NCBI RefSeq assembly: GCF_947501665.1
Contig: NZ_CANMWS010000025.1
Location: 20,389-84,388 of the forward strand
Origin: an uncultured Shewanella sp.
GTDB taxonomy: Bacteria > Pseudomonadota > Gammaproteobacteria > Enterobacterales > Shewanellaceae
Length of the DNA stretch: 64,000 bases
Direction: 5' to 3'
Below are positions 8,948-17,610 of this stretch, piece after piece. A model generated the notes under the pieces. That model saw only the letters and a program-made list of their open reading frames with translations, was not told the DNA's origin and did not search any database. Within the stretch, counting starts at the first letter, position 1. The number at the start of each line of letters is the position of its first letter. The translations under genes were made by a program, and so were the position numbers.

Positions 8948-9026
8948 GGTTTGTTCCTTAAGCTTGATATTGGGTCATAGATAGAGGGATGGGAGTGATA
9001 TGAAACTACAGATCATCTGATATGGA

Positions 9027-10424
9027 TCAAGTAGTTGGTTTATATGTTAAACTTGATGTTTTTTTGAACATGGCAATGCCCAAATACGCAAAGGCAATAG
9101 ACAATAATGGATTTAGCCAATTAAGTATGGCCCAAGGGGCATAATCAAACACGTTCACTCCCAAACTGGATGAAAAGAAAGCACCTGCAGTGGTCCAAGG
9201 GATTAAGGCCGTCGTTAATGTTGCTCCTTCTTCCAGTGAGCGGGACATGACTGACCTATCAAGTGACTGATCGTCAAAGGCTTCGCCAAATAAACTTCCC
9301 CCGAGAATGATAGACATATAGGCTTCTCCCATGGCAACATTGCCAATAAAACAGGCCAATATTGTGGTAGCCACTAAGGTGCCAGTACGCTTTACTTTTA
9401 CAAGAATGCCTTTAATTAAAACATGTAAGAAACCAAAGTGATTTAAAATGCCTCCCAAAGCGAGCGCCATTAACGCTAAAGACAGTGTCCACATCATTGA
9501 GGCCATTCCGCCGCGATTAAACAAAATATCTAAATCATTAAGGCCAGTACTGAAGTCGCCGCCTTTATATAAAGAGGCCAGTACAGCGCTCAAATCCGCA
9601 TTTTGAAGCCAAATGGCTAATATGACGGCAACAGTGGATGCGCTTAACATTGCCACTTCAGCGCTGTACTTTTTGAGACTCATAATAATCATCACGGCTA
9701 ACGGGAGTAAGCTGAGCAGGCTAACGGAGTATGTGTGAGTAATGGCGCTTAAAATAATACTTAAGTCAATTTGAGTATGGCTATTTTGGCTATAAAAGAT
9801 GCCTATGAAGCTAAAAATGATGAGGGTGATTAAAAATGCAGGACCTGTCGTGTAGGTCATGCTTTTTATATGGCGATACAGATCAGTACCTGATGACATT
9901 GCTGCAAGGTTAGTGGTATCTGAAACCGGTGACATTTTATCGCCAAAGCTGGCACCTGATACGACCATGCCTGCAATAATTGGTATCGGCAGTCCCATTG
10001 TTTGGCCTAGGCTAACCAATACGACACCAGCAGTGCCTACAGTGCCCCAACTTGTGCCTGTTGCAATTGACATTAGGCTGCACAGGAGTAAACCTGCGGG
10101 TAAGAAAATACTCGGTGAAATAAAGGTTAAACCGTAATAAATCAAGCTGGCGAGCGTACCACTTTGAATGAGCGCCGCGATCAAGACGCCAATTAATAAG
10201 AAAATATAAATAGCGGGTAAAGCCGTTTGGATCCCTTTATTCATTGCCTTACGAATGGAAGTAAATCTATCTTGACTCAAAGGAAGTGCACTGAACCCTG
10301 CAATAATCAGACTGATGAGCATGAGACTATGTAAGCTAGTGTGTAAATAGAAATGGCCAAAACCAATCACACAGATAATGGCTGAAAAGGTCACTAAGGA
10401 CTGTAAGAAACTGGGTGTTTTCAA
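9027..10424 (-). CDS. NhaC-family sodium/proton (or substrate/sodium) antiporter
   Basis: 465 residues, inner membrane, about 11-12 hydrophobic helices. The family signature is clear: GTSWGTVGTAGVVLVSLG, then VSGASFGDKMSPVSDTTNLA in the middle, and a second half with EEGATLTTALIPWTTAGAFF. These are the conserved repeats of NhaC and of MleN-type malate-lactate/sodium-proton antiporters, so the substrate could be a carboxylate rather than only sodium and protons. The name nhaC is not assigned because these subtypes cannot be separated by eye. The gene leads a two-gene unit with a cupin protein and faces a LysR regulator across 107 bases. Confidence 0.88.
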   Translation of the reverse strand: MKTPSFLQSLVTFSAIICVIGFGHFYLHTSLHSLMLISLIIAGFSALPLSQDRFTSIRKAMNKGIQTALPAIYIFLLIGVLIAALIQSGTLASLIYYGLTFISPSIFLPAGLLLCSLMSIATGTSWGTVGTAGVVLVSLGQTMGLPIPIIAGMVVSGASFGDKMSPVSDTTNLAAMSSGTDLYRHIKSMTYTTGPAFLITLIIFSFIGIFYSQNSHTQIDLSIILSAITHTYSVSLLSLLPLAVMIIMSLKKYSAEVAMLSASTVAVILAIWLQNADLSAVLASLYKGGDFSTGLNDLDILFNRGGMASMMWTLSLALMALALGGILNHFGFLHVLIKGILVKVKRTGTLVATTILACFIGNVAMGEAYMSIILGGSLFGEAFDDQSLDRSVMSRSLEEGATLTTALIPWTTAGAFFSSSLGVNVFDYAPWAILNWLNPLLSIAFAYLGIAMFKKTSSLTYKPTT

Positions 10425-10531
10425 AATGCCACTCCTAAATTTAGGGTTATATCGTTATTTCAAGCTAGCAAAACTTAATTGAATCTTCTATCCTAGTTTA
10501 CTTAACAACGCATTAGTAAAAACTTATAGCT

Positions 10532-11458
10532 ATGTTTATTCTACCTTCATTACAGGCTTTAAAAATATTTGAATGTGCCAGCCGGCATGATAGTTTTACT
10601 CAGGCTGCAGATGAGCTAGGGATCAGTCAGAGTGCGGTAAGTCAGCATATAAATAATCTTGAAATACGAGTGGGTTTTAAAGTCTTTAATCGTGAAAGTA
10701 AGTGTATTATTTTGACGCCATCTGGGCGTGCTTTATTAACCTCTGTGACGGTTAATTTACATCATATACAGCAAACTATTGAGATTGAAAGGCGTAAAAA
10801 ACATAGTAATGAGTTAGTTATATCGACCCCTCCCGGTTTTGCTATTCGCTGGTTATTTCCACGTCTATTGGCATTTAATCAAGCATTCGAACATATTAAA
10901 GTGACAGTGAATACAGTATCTGATCCCCTAAATTTTAATCTATATCATGCTAATGTGGGCCTTTTTTATGGCGAAAAAGACATCGAATATGTTAAAAGTG
11001 AGGCTTTATTTGAAGAGCATTTATTTCCTGTTTGTTCCCCTGATTTTATGCATCAGCATAATTTACAGCCACCTTTGAATTTAAAAGCATTAAAAAAACT
11101 TATGACGCTACCCTTATTAGGAGAGGAAAGTACGCAGCATAATCGGGACACTTGGCGTGATTGGGCTCAATCACAGAATCTCTCTTTTTCAAATAAACAA
11201 CCTCTTCGTCAGTCTCTATCCAATATTACCTTGCAGCTTGCAGAGCTGGGTCACGGGGTGGCGATGGGGCGTACCTCTTTAGTGATGGATGCTTTGAGTC
11301 GTGGCCAACTCGTGGCACTGACGAGAGCGGAAATAGACAATCCTTGTCATTATCATGTAGTCCATAATCCCATGATGCCAATAAGTGACAGTTTGGCCAC
11401 TTTTATCACTTGGCTGCAAGAAGAAGTGAAAGCAATAAGTGTCGCAGCCCCTAATTAA
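10532..11458 (+). CDS. LysR-family transcriptional regulator (GcvA-like)
   Basis: 308 residues. The helix-turn-helix is near residues 18-45 (DSFTQAADELGISQSAVSQH), followed by a linker helix and an effector-binding domain (VISTPPGFAIRWLFPRLLAF, LAELGHGVAMGRTSLV) resembling the GcvA subgroup. It is divergent from the NhaC-cupin operon with 107 bases between the start codons, the classic LysR arrangement, so control of that operon is likely but inferred. Its 3' end overlaps the convergent pit gene by 8 bases; no terminator is visible between them. Confidence 0.9.
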   Translation: MFILPSLQALKIFECASRHDSFTQAADELGISQSAVSQHINNLEIRVGFKVFNRESKCIILTPSGRALLTSVTVNLHHIQQTIEIERRKKHSNELVISTPPGFAIRWLFPRLLAFNQAFEHIKVTVNTVSDPLNFNLYHANVGLFYGEKDIEYVKSEALFEEHLFPVCSPDFMHQHNLQPPLNLKALKKLMTLPLLGEESTQHNRDTWRDWAQSQNLSFSNKQPLRQSLSNITLQLAELGHGVAMGRTSLVMDALSRGQLVALTRAEIDNPCHYHVVHNPMMPISDSLATFITWLQEEVKAISVAAPN

Positions 11459-12719
11459 AGATCCCTTTAATGATGTAGAAAAAGACAATAGACAAAGCGG
11501 CACCAGCGGGGAGGGTGACAATCCAAGATATGACAATATTGCGCACAACGCCCATATTAATTGCAGCAATGCCTCTGGCCATTCCCACTCCTAATACCGC
11601 CCCAACTAAGGTTTGAGTTGTTGAAATGGGTAAGCCTGTACCAGAGGCGATAACCACCGTTGAAGCGGCAGATAATTCGGCGGCAAAACCTCGACTGGGT
11701 GTGAGGTGAGTAATATGAGAACCAATGGTTCTCATGACCCTTTGACCAAAAATGGCCAAGCCTAAAACAATACCGAGTCCGCCTAGGGGTAAAATCCACC
11801 AGACTAAAGGAGATTGACTTGCAATGACCCCTCCACTATTCACGATAGACACAATGGCTGCTAATGGTCCTATGGCGTTAGCGACATCATTGGAACCATG
11901 TGCAAAGGCCATACAGCAGGCCGTCATGATCATGAGTATGGCGAAAACACGTTCAACATTAGCAAAGTGACTATCTTTATCGGCTTTTGGATCTAATGTT
12001 AATCGACTAATCGCAATAATACCGATAATCGTGATTAACACGGCAATACCAATAGCAATGGTGTAGGATTCTACATTACCCACATTGAGCCCAATATGTG
12101 ATAACCCTTTTTTTAAGGTAACAAGGGAAATAACAAAGCCTGCGAGTCCCATATAATAAGGAACAAAACGTTTAGCATTTCTCAGAGGATCGTCAGTATC
12201 AAAGATGAGTTTTTGAACACTTTGAAAGATAATATAAGCCAGCACGCCAGAAATGGCTGGGGTAATGATCCAAGAGCCGACAATGCCACTGACTTTACCC
12301 CATTCGACGGCATCAGGGCTGACGCCCACAGCGGCAAAACCAATGATGGCCCCCACAATAGAATGGGTGGTGGATACAGGCCAGCCCAAGGCTGAGGCGG
12401 TGACTAACCAGACACCTGCGGCCAACAAAGAAGCCAACATGCCATATACAAGATATTGTGGAATATCGACAAAATATTGAGGGTCAATGATGCCGCTGCG
12501 AATGGTATTTGTGACTTCCCCTCCCGCTAAATAGGCACCAGCGAATTCAAAGATCATGGCGATAATGATGGCTTGCTTTATTGTGATGGCTTTTGAACCA
12601 ACAGATGTCCCCATCGCATTGGCGACATCATTAGCGCCTATTCCCCATGCCATGAAAAAGCCAAAAGCTGCTGCAATTCCAATTAACCATGGACCATTTG
12701 TGATTAATACATCAACCAT
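11451..12719 (-). CDS. PiT-family inorganic phosphate transporter
   Basis: 422 residues, inner membrane, about 10 helices. Both inverted-repeat signatures are present: GANDVANAMGTSVGSKA near residue 28 and GSNDVANAIGPLAA in the second half. The intact P-loop-like SASALGWPVSTTHSIVGAI and GTGLPISTTQTLVGAVLG motifs are also typical. It imports phosphate (usually as metal phosphate) with protons or sodium at low affinity. It is immediately downstream (23 bases) of the DUF47/PhoU-like gene on the same strand, the usual pairing. Exact PitA/PitB orthology cannot be settled by eye. Confidence 0.95.
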   Translation of the reverse strand: MVDVLITNGPWLIGIAAAFGFFMAWGIGANDVANAMGTSVGSKAITIKQAIIIAMIFEFAGAYLAGGEVTNTIRSGIIDPQYFVDIPQYLVYGMLASLLAAGVWLVTASALGWPVSTTHSIVGAIIGFAAVGVSPDAVEWGKVSGIVGSWIITPAISGVLAYIIFQSVQKLIFDTDDPLRNAKRFVPYYMGLAGFVISLVTLKKGLSHIGLNVGNVESYTIAIGIAVLITIIGIIAISRLTLDPKADKDSHFANVERVFAILMIMTACCMAFAHGSNDVANAIGPLAAIVSIVNSGGVIASQSPLVWWILPLGGLGIVLGLAIFGQRVMRTIGSHITHLTPSRGFAAELSAASTVVIASGTGLPISTTQTLVGAVLGVGMARGIAAINMGVVRNIVISWIVTLPAGAALSIVFFYIIKGIFN

Positions 12720-12742
12720 ATCTTAACTCCAATAACATTTGG

Positions 12743-13423
12743 CTATGCGCGGGCTAACATCAGCTCCAATCGCGCACCAACACTTTCGGCTAAATCGGCT
12801 AAATCACCTACCCATTCAATAATTTTATAGACTAACATGACATCGATAGGGTTCAGTGTGTCTTCTATTTCAAATAGTTGCCTGCGAATAGCGACTTGCA
12901 ATATATCAGTATCTTCCTCGATACTATCAATTTTCCTGATCATTTTTTCTACAAGGTTGACTTCTCGACCTGTAAAACCAGTTTCAAGTAGATCTTCCAG
13001 TTCATTAATGGCTTCTTTTGCCATCGTGACGGCATCAAGGCTTCTATTAAGGTAGGCTAAGAAAGGGGAGTGAATTTGTGTCGGTAGCATTAGCTCGCGG
13101 CCTAGAATACGTCCAGAAATGTCTTTTGCTTTATTGGCTATTCTATCCTGATGACTGAGTAGTTCTAATAAATCGGTTCGTTCCACAGGCATAAAGAGCC
13201 CGCCGGGTAAGGTTAAACGAATTTCTCGTTTTAAATTATCCGCTTCTTTCTCAGTTAAATTGATTTGCTCTCTTATTTTCACTGCATTATTCCAATCACT
13301 CGATAGGGCAGCGTTGAAAAATGGAGTGAGAAGGCAAGCACAGTCATGAACTTTGTTTATATGCTTTTGGAGTGGTTCAATGGGCGATTTTGCAAACACG
13401 TTTAAAATAGAGTTGATGGGCAT
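12743..13423 (-). CDS. DUF47 / TIGR00153 PhoU-like Pit accessory protein
   Basis: 226 residues, all-helical, soluble, with the expected acidic helices (EKEADNLKREIRLTLPGG, DSIEEDTDILQVAIRRQL). DUF47 proteins are distant PhoU relatives that accompany Pit transporters and are thought to modulate phosphate uptake. The opening NSILNVFAKSPIEPLQKH is the family's usual start (TIGR00153). It is the first gene of the two-gene unit with the transporter. The 291 bases upstream contain no gene; no confident Pho box was recognised. Confidence 0.9.
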   Translation of the reverse strand: MPINSILNVFAKSPIEPLQKHINKVHDCACLLTPFFNAALSSDWNNAVKIREQINLTEKEADNLKREIRLTLPGGLFMPVERTDLLELLSHQDRIANKAKDISGRILGRELMLPTQIHSPFLAYLNRSLDAVTMAKEAINELEDLLETGFTGREVNLVEKMIRKIDSIEEDTDILQVAIRRQLFEIEDTLNPIDVMLVYKIIEWVGDLADLAESVGARLELMLARA

Positions 13424-13714
13424 GGCCGTTTACCTATTTTTGATGATGCGACTTTAAGAAAAATCGAGGGCATGTTAGCGTAAGCTTTATGCAATTCAAA
13501 TGATAAAACAGCTTTTATGGCTATTTTTCGCCCTTAAACACAATGCTTCAACATCAAAGTGTAAGTAAAATTAGCTAAATCACAACATTAAATAGCACAG
13601 ATAGGTCAATGGCTAACAAATTATCTTTTTATTAACTTATTTAGCGGTTATGAACACGTGTGTGGTTTGTTTTTGGCAGTATTGTTTACGCAGCTGACTT
13701 GAAGGTTGTTGCTT

Positions 13715-14170
13715 TCAATCTGTGTCAAAATGCCCTTCTATTTGGTGTAAATAAGCGATTTGTTTGAGATCCCACGTCTTTTTACTGACAGGCGAAGTTA
13801 GCCAAGTCTTTAACATTTCTTCAGCAAGGGGAATTGAAGTACTTCGAATACTCAGAACCAGTATGTTGGCATGGTTCCATAATCTTGCCCCTTTTACTGT
13901 TTCACTGTCGTGGCATAAAGCGGCGCGTATTCCATTGACTTTATTCGCAGCAATACAGGCTCCTGTACCTGTCCAACATAAGCAAATGCCAAAGGCTGCT
14001 TGCTGACTGGCTACTTGTTCTGCCGCTTGTTGGGTGACTTCGGGCCAATTGGCTGCTTGTTGGTCTTTTAGCGGGCCAAAATAGCTCACCTCATGGTTTT
14101 CCTTTTTCAGATAAGCTGAAATAAAGTCAACAATGGGTGCATGTTCATCACTGGAAAGGGCTATTTTCAT
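13715..14170 (-). CDS. RpiB/LacA/LacB-family sugar-phosphate isomerase
   Basis: 151 residues with the Rossmann-like RpiB fold. The core GICLCWTGTGACIAANK aligns without gaps to the RpiB GxxxCGTGxGxxIAANK active-site loop, keeping the base cysteine but with Trp in place of Gly after it. SDEHAP replaces the usual DHAG at the start and RLWNHAN replaces RxHND, so the histidine used in ring opening is not at its usual place. I recall a subfamily with CWTGTG and WNxANVLVLS signatures, so this is probably a coherent branch with a different sugar substrate rather than a decayed RpiB. It is 98 bases downstream of ddl on the same strand with a hairpin between them. It should not be named rpiB. Confidence 0.8.
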   Translation of the reverse strand: MKIALSSDEHAPIVDFISAYLKKENHEVSYFGPLKDQQAANWPEVTQQAAEQVASQQAAFGICLCWTGTGACIAANKVNGIRAALCHDSETVKGARLWNHANILVLSIRSTSIPLAEEMLKTWLTSPVSKKTWDLKQIAYLHQIEGHFDTD

Positions 14171-14223
14171 TGTATTCCTTTATGAGAAAATATGTTTTGA
14201 ATGATTAATAAAGCCACATGCGA

Positions 14224-14247
14224 CTTCGCCAGTATTGATTGGCGAAG
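14224..14247 (-). terminator. hairpin just after ddl
   Basis: An 8-bp perfect stem CTTCGCCA / TGGCGAAG with an 8-base loop; the flanks CCACA and TGTGG could extend it. It begins about 20 bases past the ddl stop. No T run follows on the ddl strand, so it may be a partial terminator or mRNA-end stabiliser before the isomerase gene. Confidence 0.4.
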
Positions 14248-14268
14248 CCTTTTGTGGTTATTTGCAAT

Positions 14269-15300
14269 TTACTGGTTTTGTAGTATTTTTGTCATTACTT
14301 TAAGCTGGGATAAAATTATATCACTTAAATAGTCACTAAAACTTGGGCCGTGGTTTTGCAACATTTTAGGGAACATCGAAATTGGGGTGAGTCCTGGAAA
14401 GGTGTTAATTTCATTCAGTAAAATTTCATTATCTGCTGTTAAGAAGAAATCAACACGGGCAAGGTGCTTTAGTTTCATGCCTTTAAAGGCTTTAATGGCG
14501 TAATGGCGAATACTGTCGGTGATATCAACCGATAGCCCTTTTGCAATCACCTCCGTGGTGGCGTGGCTGTTGGTATCGTATTTTTCATCAAAGGTATAAA
14601 AGGTATCGGCTGCGCAAATAATCTCACCGGGTAAGGTGGCAATGACTTTGCCTTGATACTCGTAGACGGCGACTTCTAGTTCACGCGCTTGAATGGTTTT
14701 TTCAATAATGACATAGTTTGAGTAGTGAAAGGAATCTGCTAATCGTTCACTCAGCTGGGTGATATCATCCACTTTATAGCAACCCACTGAGGAGCCTTGC
14801 GATGCAGCTTTGATAAAAATTGATCCCCAATTGTGTAGCGCTTGCTCAGCTTTATCAATGGCAGTTTGATTTAATTCGCTTAAAAACAATGAAGGAGTAT
14901 TAGGAATATCGAGAGCGCTAAACCACATTTTTGCCGTCACTTTGTTAAAACAATGGCGGCTAGATTCGGCATCACAGCCAAAATAAGGTAACTGGATTAA
15001 ATCGAGGTAAGATTGTAAATCTCCCGTTTCGCCAGGGTAGCCATGAATACAAGGGATCACATAATCAATGGGCCAATTGTCACTATTTCCGTCATGGAAA
15101 TGCAATTGCTTTTGATTGGTGATGTCACACCTTTTTCCATTCTCAGTACGATATTGTCCTTGGGGTAATAATTCAACGCGAGTGACATTAAACTGAGGGA
15201 GTTGAGCTAAGGTCTGCTGAAAAAAATCAGCTGAAAGGAGTGAGATAGCATGCTCATCACCACCACCACCGCAAATAAGCAGTAGGTTTATCAGTTTCAT
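14269..15300 (-). CDS. ddl: D-alanine--D-alanine ligase
   Basis: 343 residues, cytoplasmic ATP-grasp enzyme joining two D-alanines for peptidoglycan precursor synthesis. Family features in order: N-terminal CGGGGDEHAISLLSA, the VIPCIHGYPGETGDLQSYLD segment that closes on substrate, the ATP-grasp lysine region IFIKAASQGSSVGCYKV, and the metal-binding end ARVDFFLTADNEILLNEINT followed by FPGLTPISMFPKML. All expected catalytic segments are present. The gene stands away from any mur/fts cluster, as some ddl genes do. The start at 15300 gives the normal N-terminus. Confidence 0.93.
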   Translation of the reverse strand: MKLINLLLICGGGGDEHAISLLSADFFQQTLAQLPQFNVTRVELLPQGQYRTENGKRCDITNQKQLHFHDGNSDNWPIDYVIPCIHGYPGETGDLQSYLDLIQLPYFGCDAESSRHCFNKVTAKMWFSALDIPNTPSLFLSELNQTAIDKAEQALHNWGSIFIKAASQGSSVGCYKVDDITQLSERLADSFHYSNYVIIEKTIQARELEVAVYEYQGKVIATLPGEIICAADTFYTFDEKYDTNSHATTEVIAKGLSVDITDSIRHYAIKAFKGMKLKHLARVDFFLTADNEILLNEINTFPGLTPISMFPKMLQNHGPSFSDYLSDIILSQLKVMTKILQNQ

Positions 15301-15483
15301 AAAAATTCCTCATTCCTATAAATAGTAGAATGCACCTTTATCCTTGAATGAAAGGGCAATTGTGTTAAGGCCATTGTTGATGGAGGCCGATATGTCTCAC
15401 TGGGTTATGGCAATCGCTGTAGGCTAAAGATGAAAATAAAGTGGCATTATAACCTTATCTCACTTAATCCCCAACTGTTCCTT

Positions 15484-17610
15484 CTAGAGGGATTGAGTGT
15501 CATTTTCCCACAAGCGAGCGGCTAATCCTGATGCCCTCTGAGTGGCTTTTAGCGATGCATTTTCAAAGACTTTTTCACTACCAAGGCAAATGAAGCGTGC
15601 TTTAGCGCGGGTGATCCCTGTATAAATTAGTTCTTTCGTTAACAGTTGCTTTTGGGAAGGGCTAGGGGATACTGGAAGCACTAAGGCGACTTGCTTAAAT
15701 TCACTGCCTTGGCTTTTATGGACAGTCATTGCAAAGCAAGTATCATGCTGAGGTAAGCGTGCGGGTAGGACACTGAGCATGCTGCCGTCGGCTTGAATAA
15801 AGTGCGCCATTAATTTATCGTTACGGTTTTTATCCGGTAAAATCAGACCGATATCACCATTAAATAATCCTAAGTTGTAGTCATTGCTTTGAATGATAAT
15901 CGGCCTACCCGCATAAAACTCCTGGAGTGGCTGAATGAGTTTAGCTTGCCAAAGGGCTTGAGTCACACTTTGATTGATGCCATCTACGCCATATTCACCA
16001 CTGCGCATGGCACAGAGAATACGATAATCATTGAAAGCATAGATTATGGTTTCGCTTGATTGCAGTTGGTGGTGCACCATGGTCAAATAATGGCGATAAG
16101 CGGATACACTTTGTTCAAGTAAGGTGGTTAACCCGAGATTGCCCTTGGCGTGTAATTGATGTGATAGCCAGAAAAGCTCTTGATAACCTTTTTGCCATAC
16201 TTGTTTAATTTTTTGCTTATTGGCTTGGTTCACGGCATTGGCCAATTGACCTATGCCTGCATCCCCTTTAAAACGGTGGCTGTGCATTAACATACATAAA
16301 CTGTCGCCAATACTGGGGCGATCAGCTTGGGTATTGTCATCAATAAAGGCACTTAAATCCTTGTTGCATAATTGCGATAATGCCATTGCATGGGCCTGAG
16401 AATAACGCATCCGCCATTGACTGTTGGTGTGTGCGTTGGGAGCGGCTAAGCCTGCGCAAATATCTGCAAGTACGGCGCCGGCTTCTACTGAGGCGAGTTG
16501 ATCTTGATCCCCGAGTAATATCAGCCGTGCATGTTCAGGCAGTGCATATAATAATTTGTGCATCATAGGCAGGTCCACCATTGAGGCTTCATCAACAATG
16601 AGTAAATCCAGTCTTAATGGATTGCTTTCATTAAACCTAAACTGATGAGAATTGGGAATAACGCCTAATAAGCGGTGCAGTGTGGCTGCTTCTTCAGGGA
16701 TCTGCATTAATGCGGTGAGATGAAGCTGGGTTTGTGCCGAGCTTGTTGGCCAATGGCTGATTTCATCAGCCAGTCGCATTTTAGAAGCTTTAATGGACTC
16801 ACTTAAGCGTGCTGCAGCTTTACCTGTGGGGGCAACCAGTTTGATATTTAGGATCTGTGGGGCATCAGTTATTGCGCTTACTTGTTGTAAACATAATAAA
16901 AAGAGTAGTTTAGTAACGGTGGTGGTTTTACCCGTTCCCGGTCCGCCTGTGATCACAGCCAGCTTCTTTGTTAAAGCGGTGGCAGTGGCAATTTTTTGCC
17001 AATCAAATTGTTGCTCATCCTGCAGGGACGCATGATCAGCTTGTATATTTGCTGGATAGAGTAAGTCCAGCGTTGTCGCAATATGTTGATACTCATGGGG
17101 GTTAAGTTTGTTGCTATTATCAATGGCTAATAAAGACAATTTATCACTGACTTGTGTTTCAAATTGATAATAACGTTGTAAGTATAAGTAGCCGTTATCG
17201 AGTATAAGAGGGGCTGTGTATGGACGTTGAGGTGAAAGCTGTATATTGGAGATGGCCGTAAAATGGGATAATGCCGTGATGACGTCTTCCATTGAAGCCG
17301 TAATTTGACACTGACTTATCCTTTCTTGCATGGGATTATCAAATTGAATATGCGACAGTGGTAAGCAAGTGTGCTGCTGGGATAAATACTGACTCAATAG
17401 GGCACAAATAAGCAAAAATAAAGGTGACTCTTCTTGGTGAATATGACTGAGTTCCAGTGCAAAATGCCTATCTAGTGGTGTTAAACGGCCTTCTTCTTCC
17501 CATTGTTTTAATAAGTGGGGTAAAGGTTGATGGGTTGCGACCCCGTCTCGTTCAATTAACATGTGTGAAGTGGGCCCATGTTGAGTGGTAGAAAGATTGG
17601 AATCATTCAT
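15484..17610 (-). CDS. recD: exodeoxyribonuclease V subunit alpha (RecD)
   Basis: 708 residues. It is the fast 5'-3' helicase motor of RecBCD, which resects double-strand ends and degrades linear DNA. It is a superfamily 1B helicase: Walker A GGPGTGKTT at 222-230, Walker B LLIVDEASMVD, motif III LLGDQDQLASVEAG, and the C-terminal motifs MTVHKSQGSEF and ELIYTGITRAK. The RecB-binding N-terminal region (first 150 residues) is present. Its start overlaps the recB stop by four bases, implying translational coupling. Confidence 0.95.
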   Translation of the reverse strand: MNDSNLSTTQHGPTSHMLIERDGVATHQPLPHLLKQWEEEGRLTPLDRHFALELSHIHQEESPLFLLICALLSQYLSQQHTCLPLSHIQFDNPMQERISQCQITASMEDVITALSHFTAISNIQLSPQRPYTAPLILDNGYLYLQRYYQFETQVSDKLSLLAIDNSNKLNPHEYQHIATTLDLLYPANIQADHASLQDEQQFDWQKIATATALTKKLAVITGGPGTGKTTTVTKLLFLLCLQQVSAITDAPQILNIKLVAPTGKAAARLSESIKASKMRLADEISHWPTSSAQTQLHLTALMQIPEEAATLHRLLGVIPNSHQFRFNESNPLRLDLLIVDEASMVDLPMMHKLLYALPEHARLILLGDQDQLASVEAGAVLADICAGLAAPNAHTNSQWRMRYSQAHAMALSQLCNKDLSAFIDDNTQADRPSIGDSLCMLMHSHRFKGDAGIGQLANAVNQANKQKIKQVWQKGYQELFWLSHQLHAKGNLGLTTLLEQSVSAYRHYLTMVHHQLQSSETIIYAFNDYRILCAMRSGEYGVDGINQSVTQALWQAKLIQPLQEFYAGRPIIIQSNDYNLGLFNGDIGLILPDKNRNDKLMAHFIQADGSMLSVLPARLPQHDTCFAMTVHKSQGSEFKQVALVLPVSPSPSQKQLLTKELIYTGITRAKARFICLGSEKVFENASLKATQRASGLAARLWENDTQSL

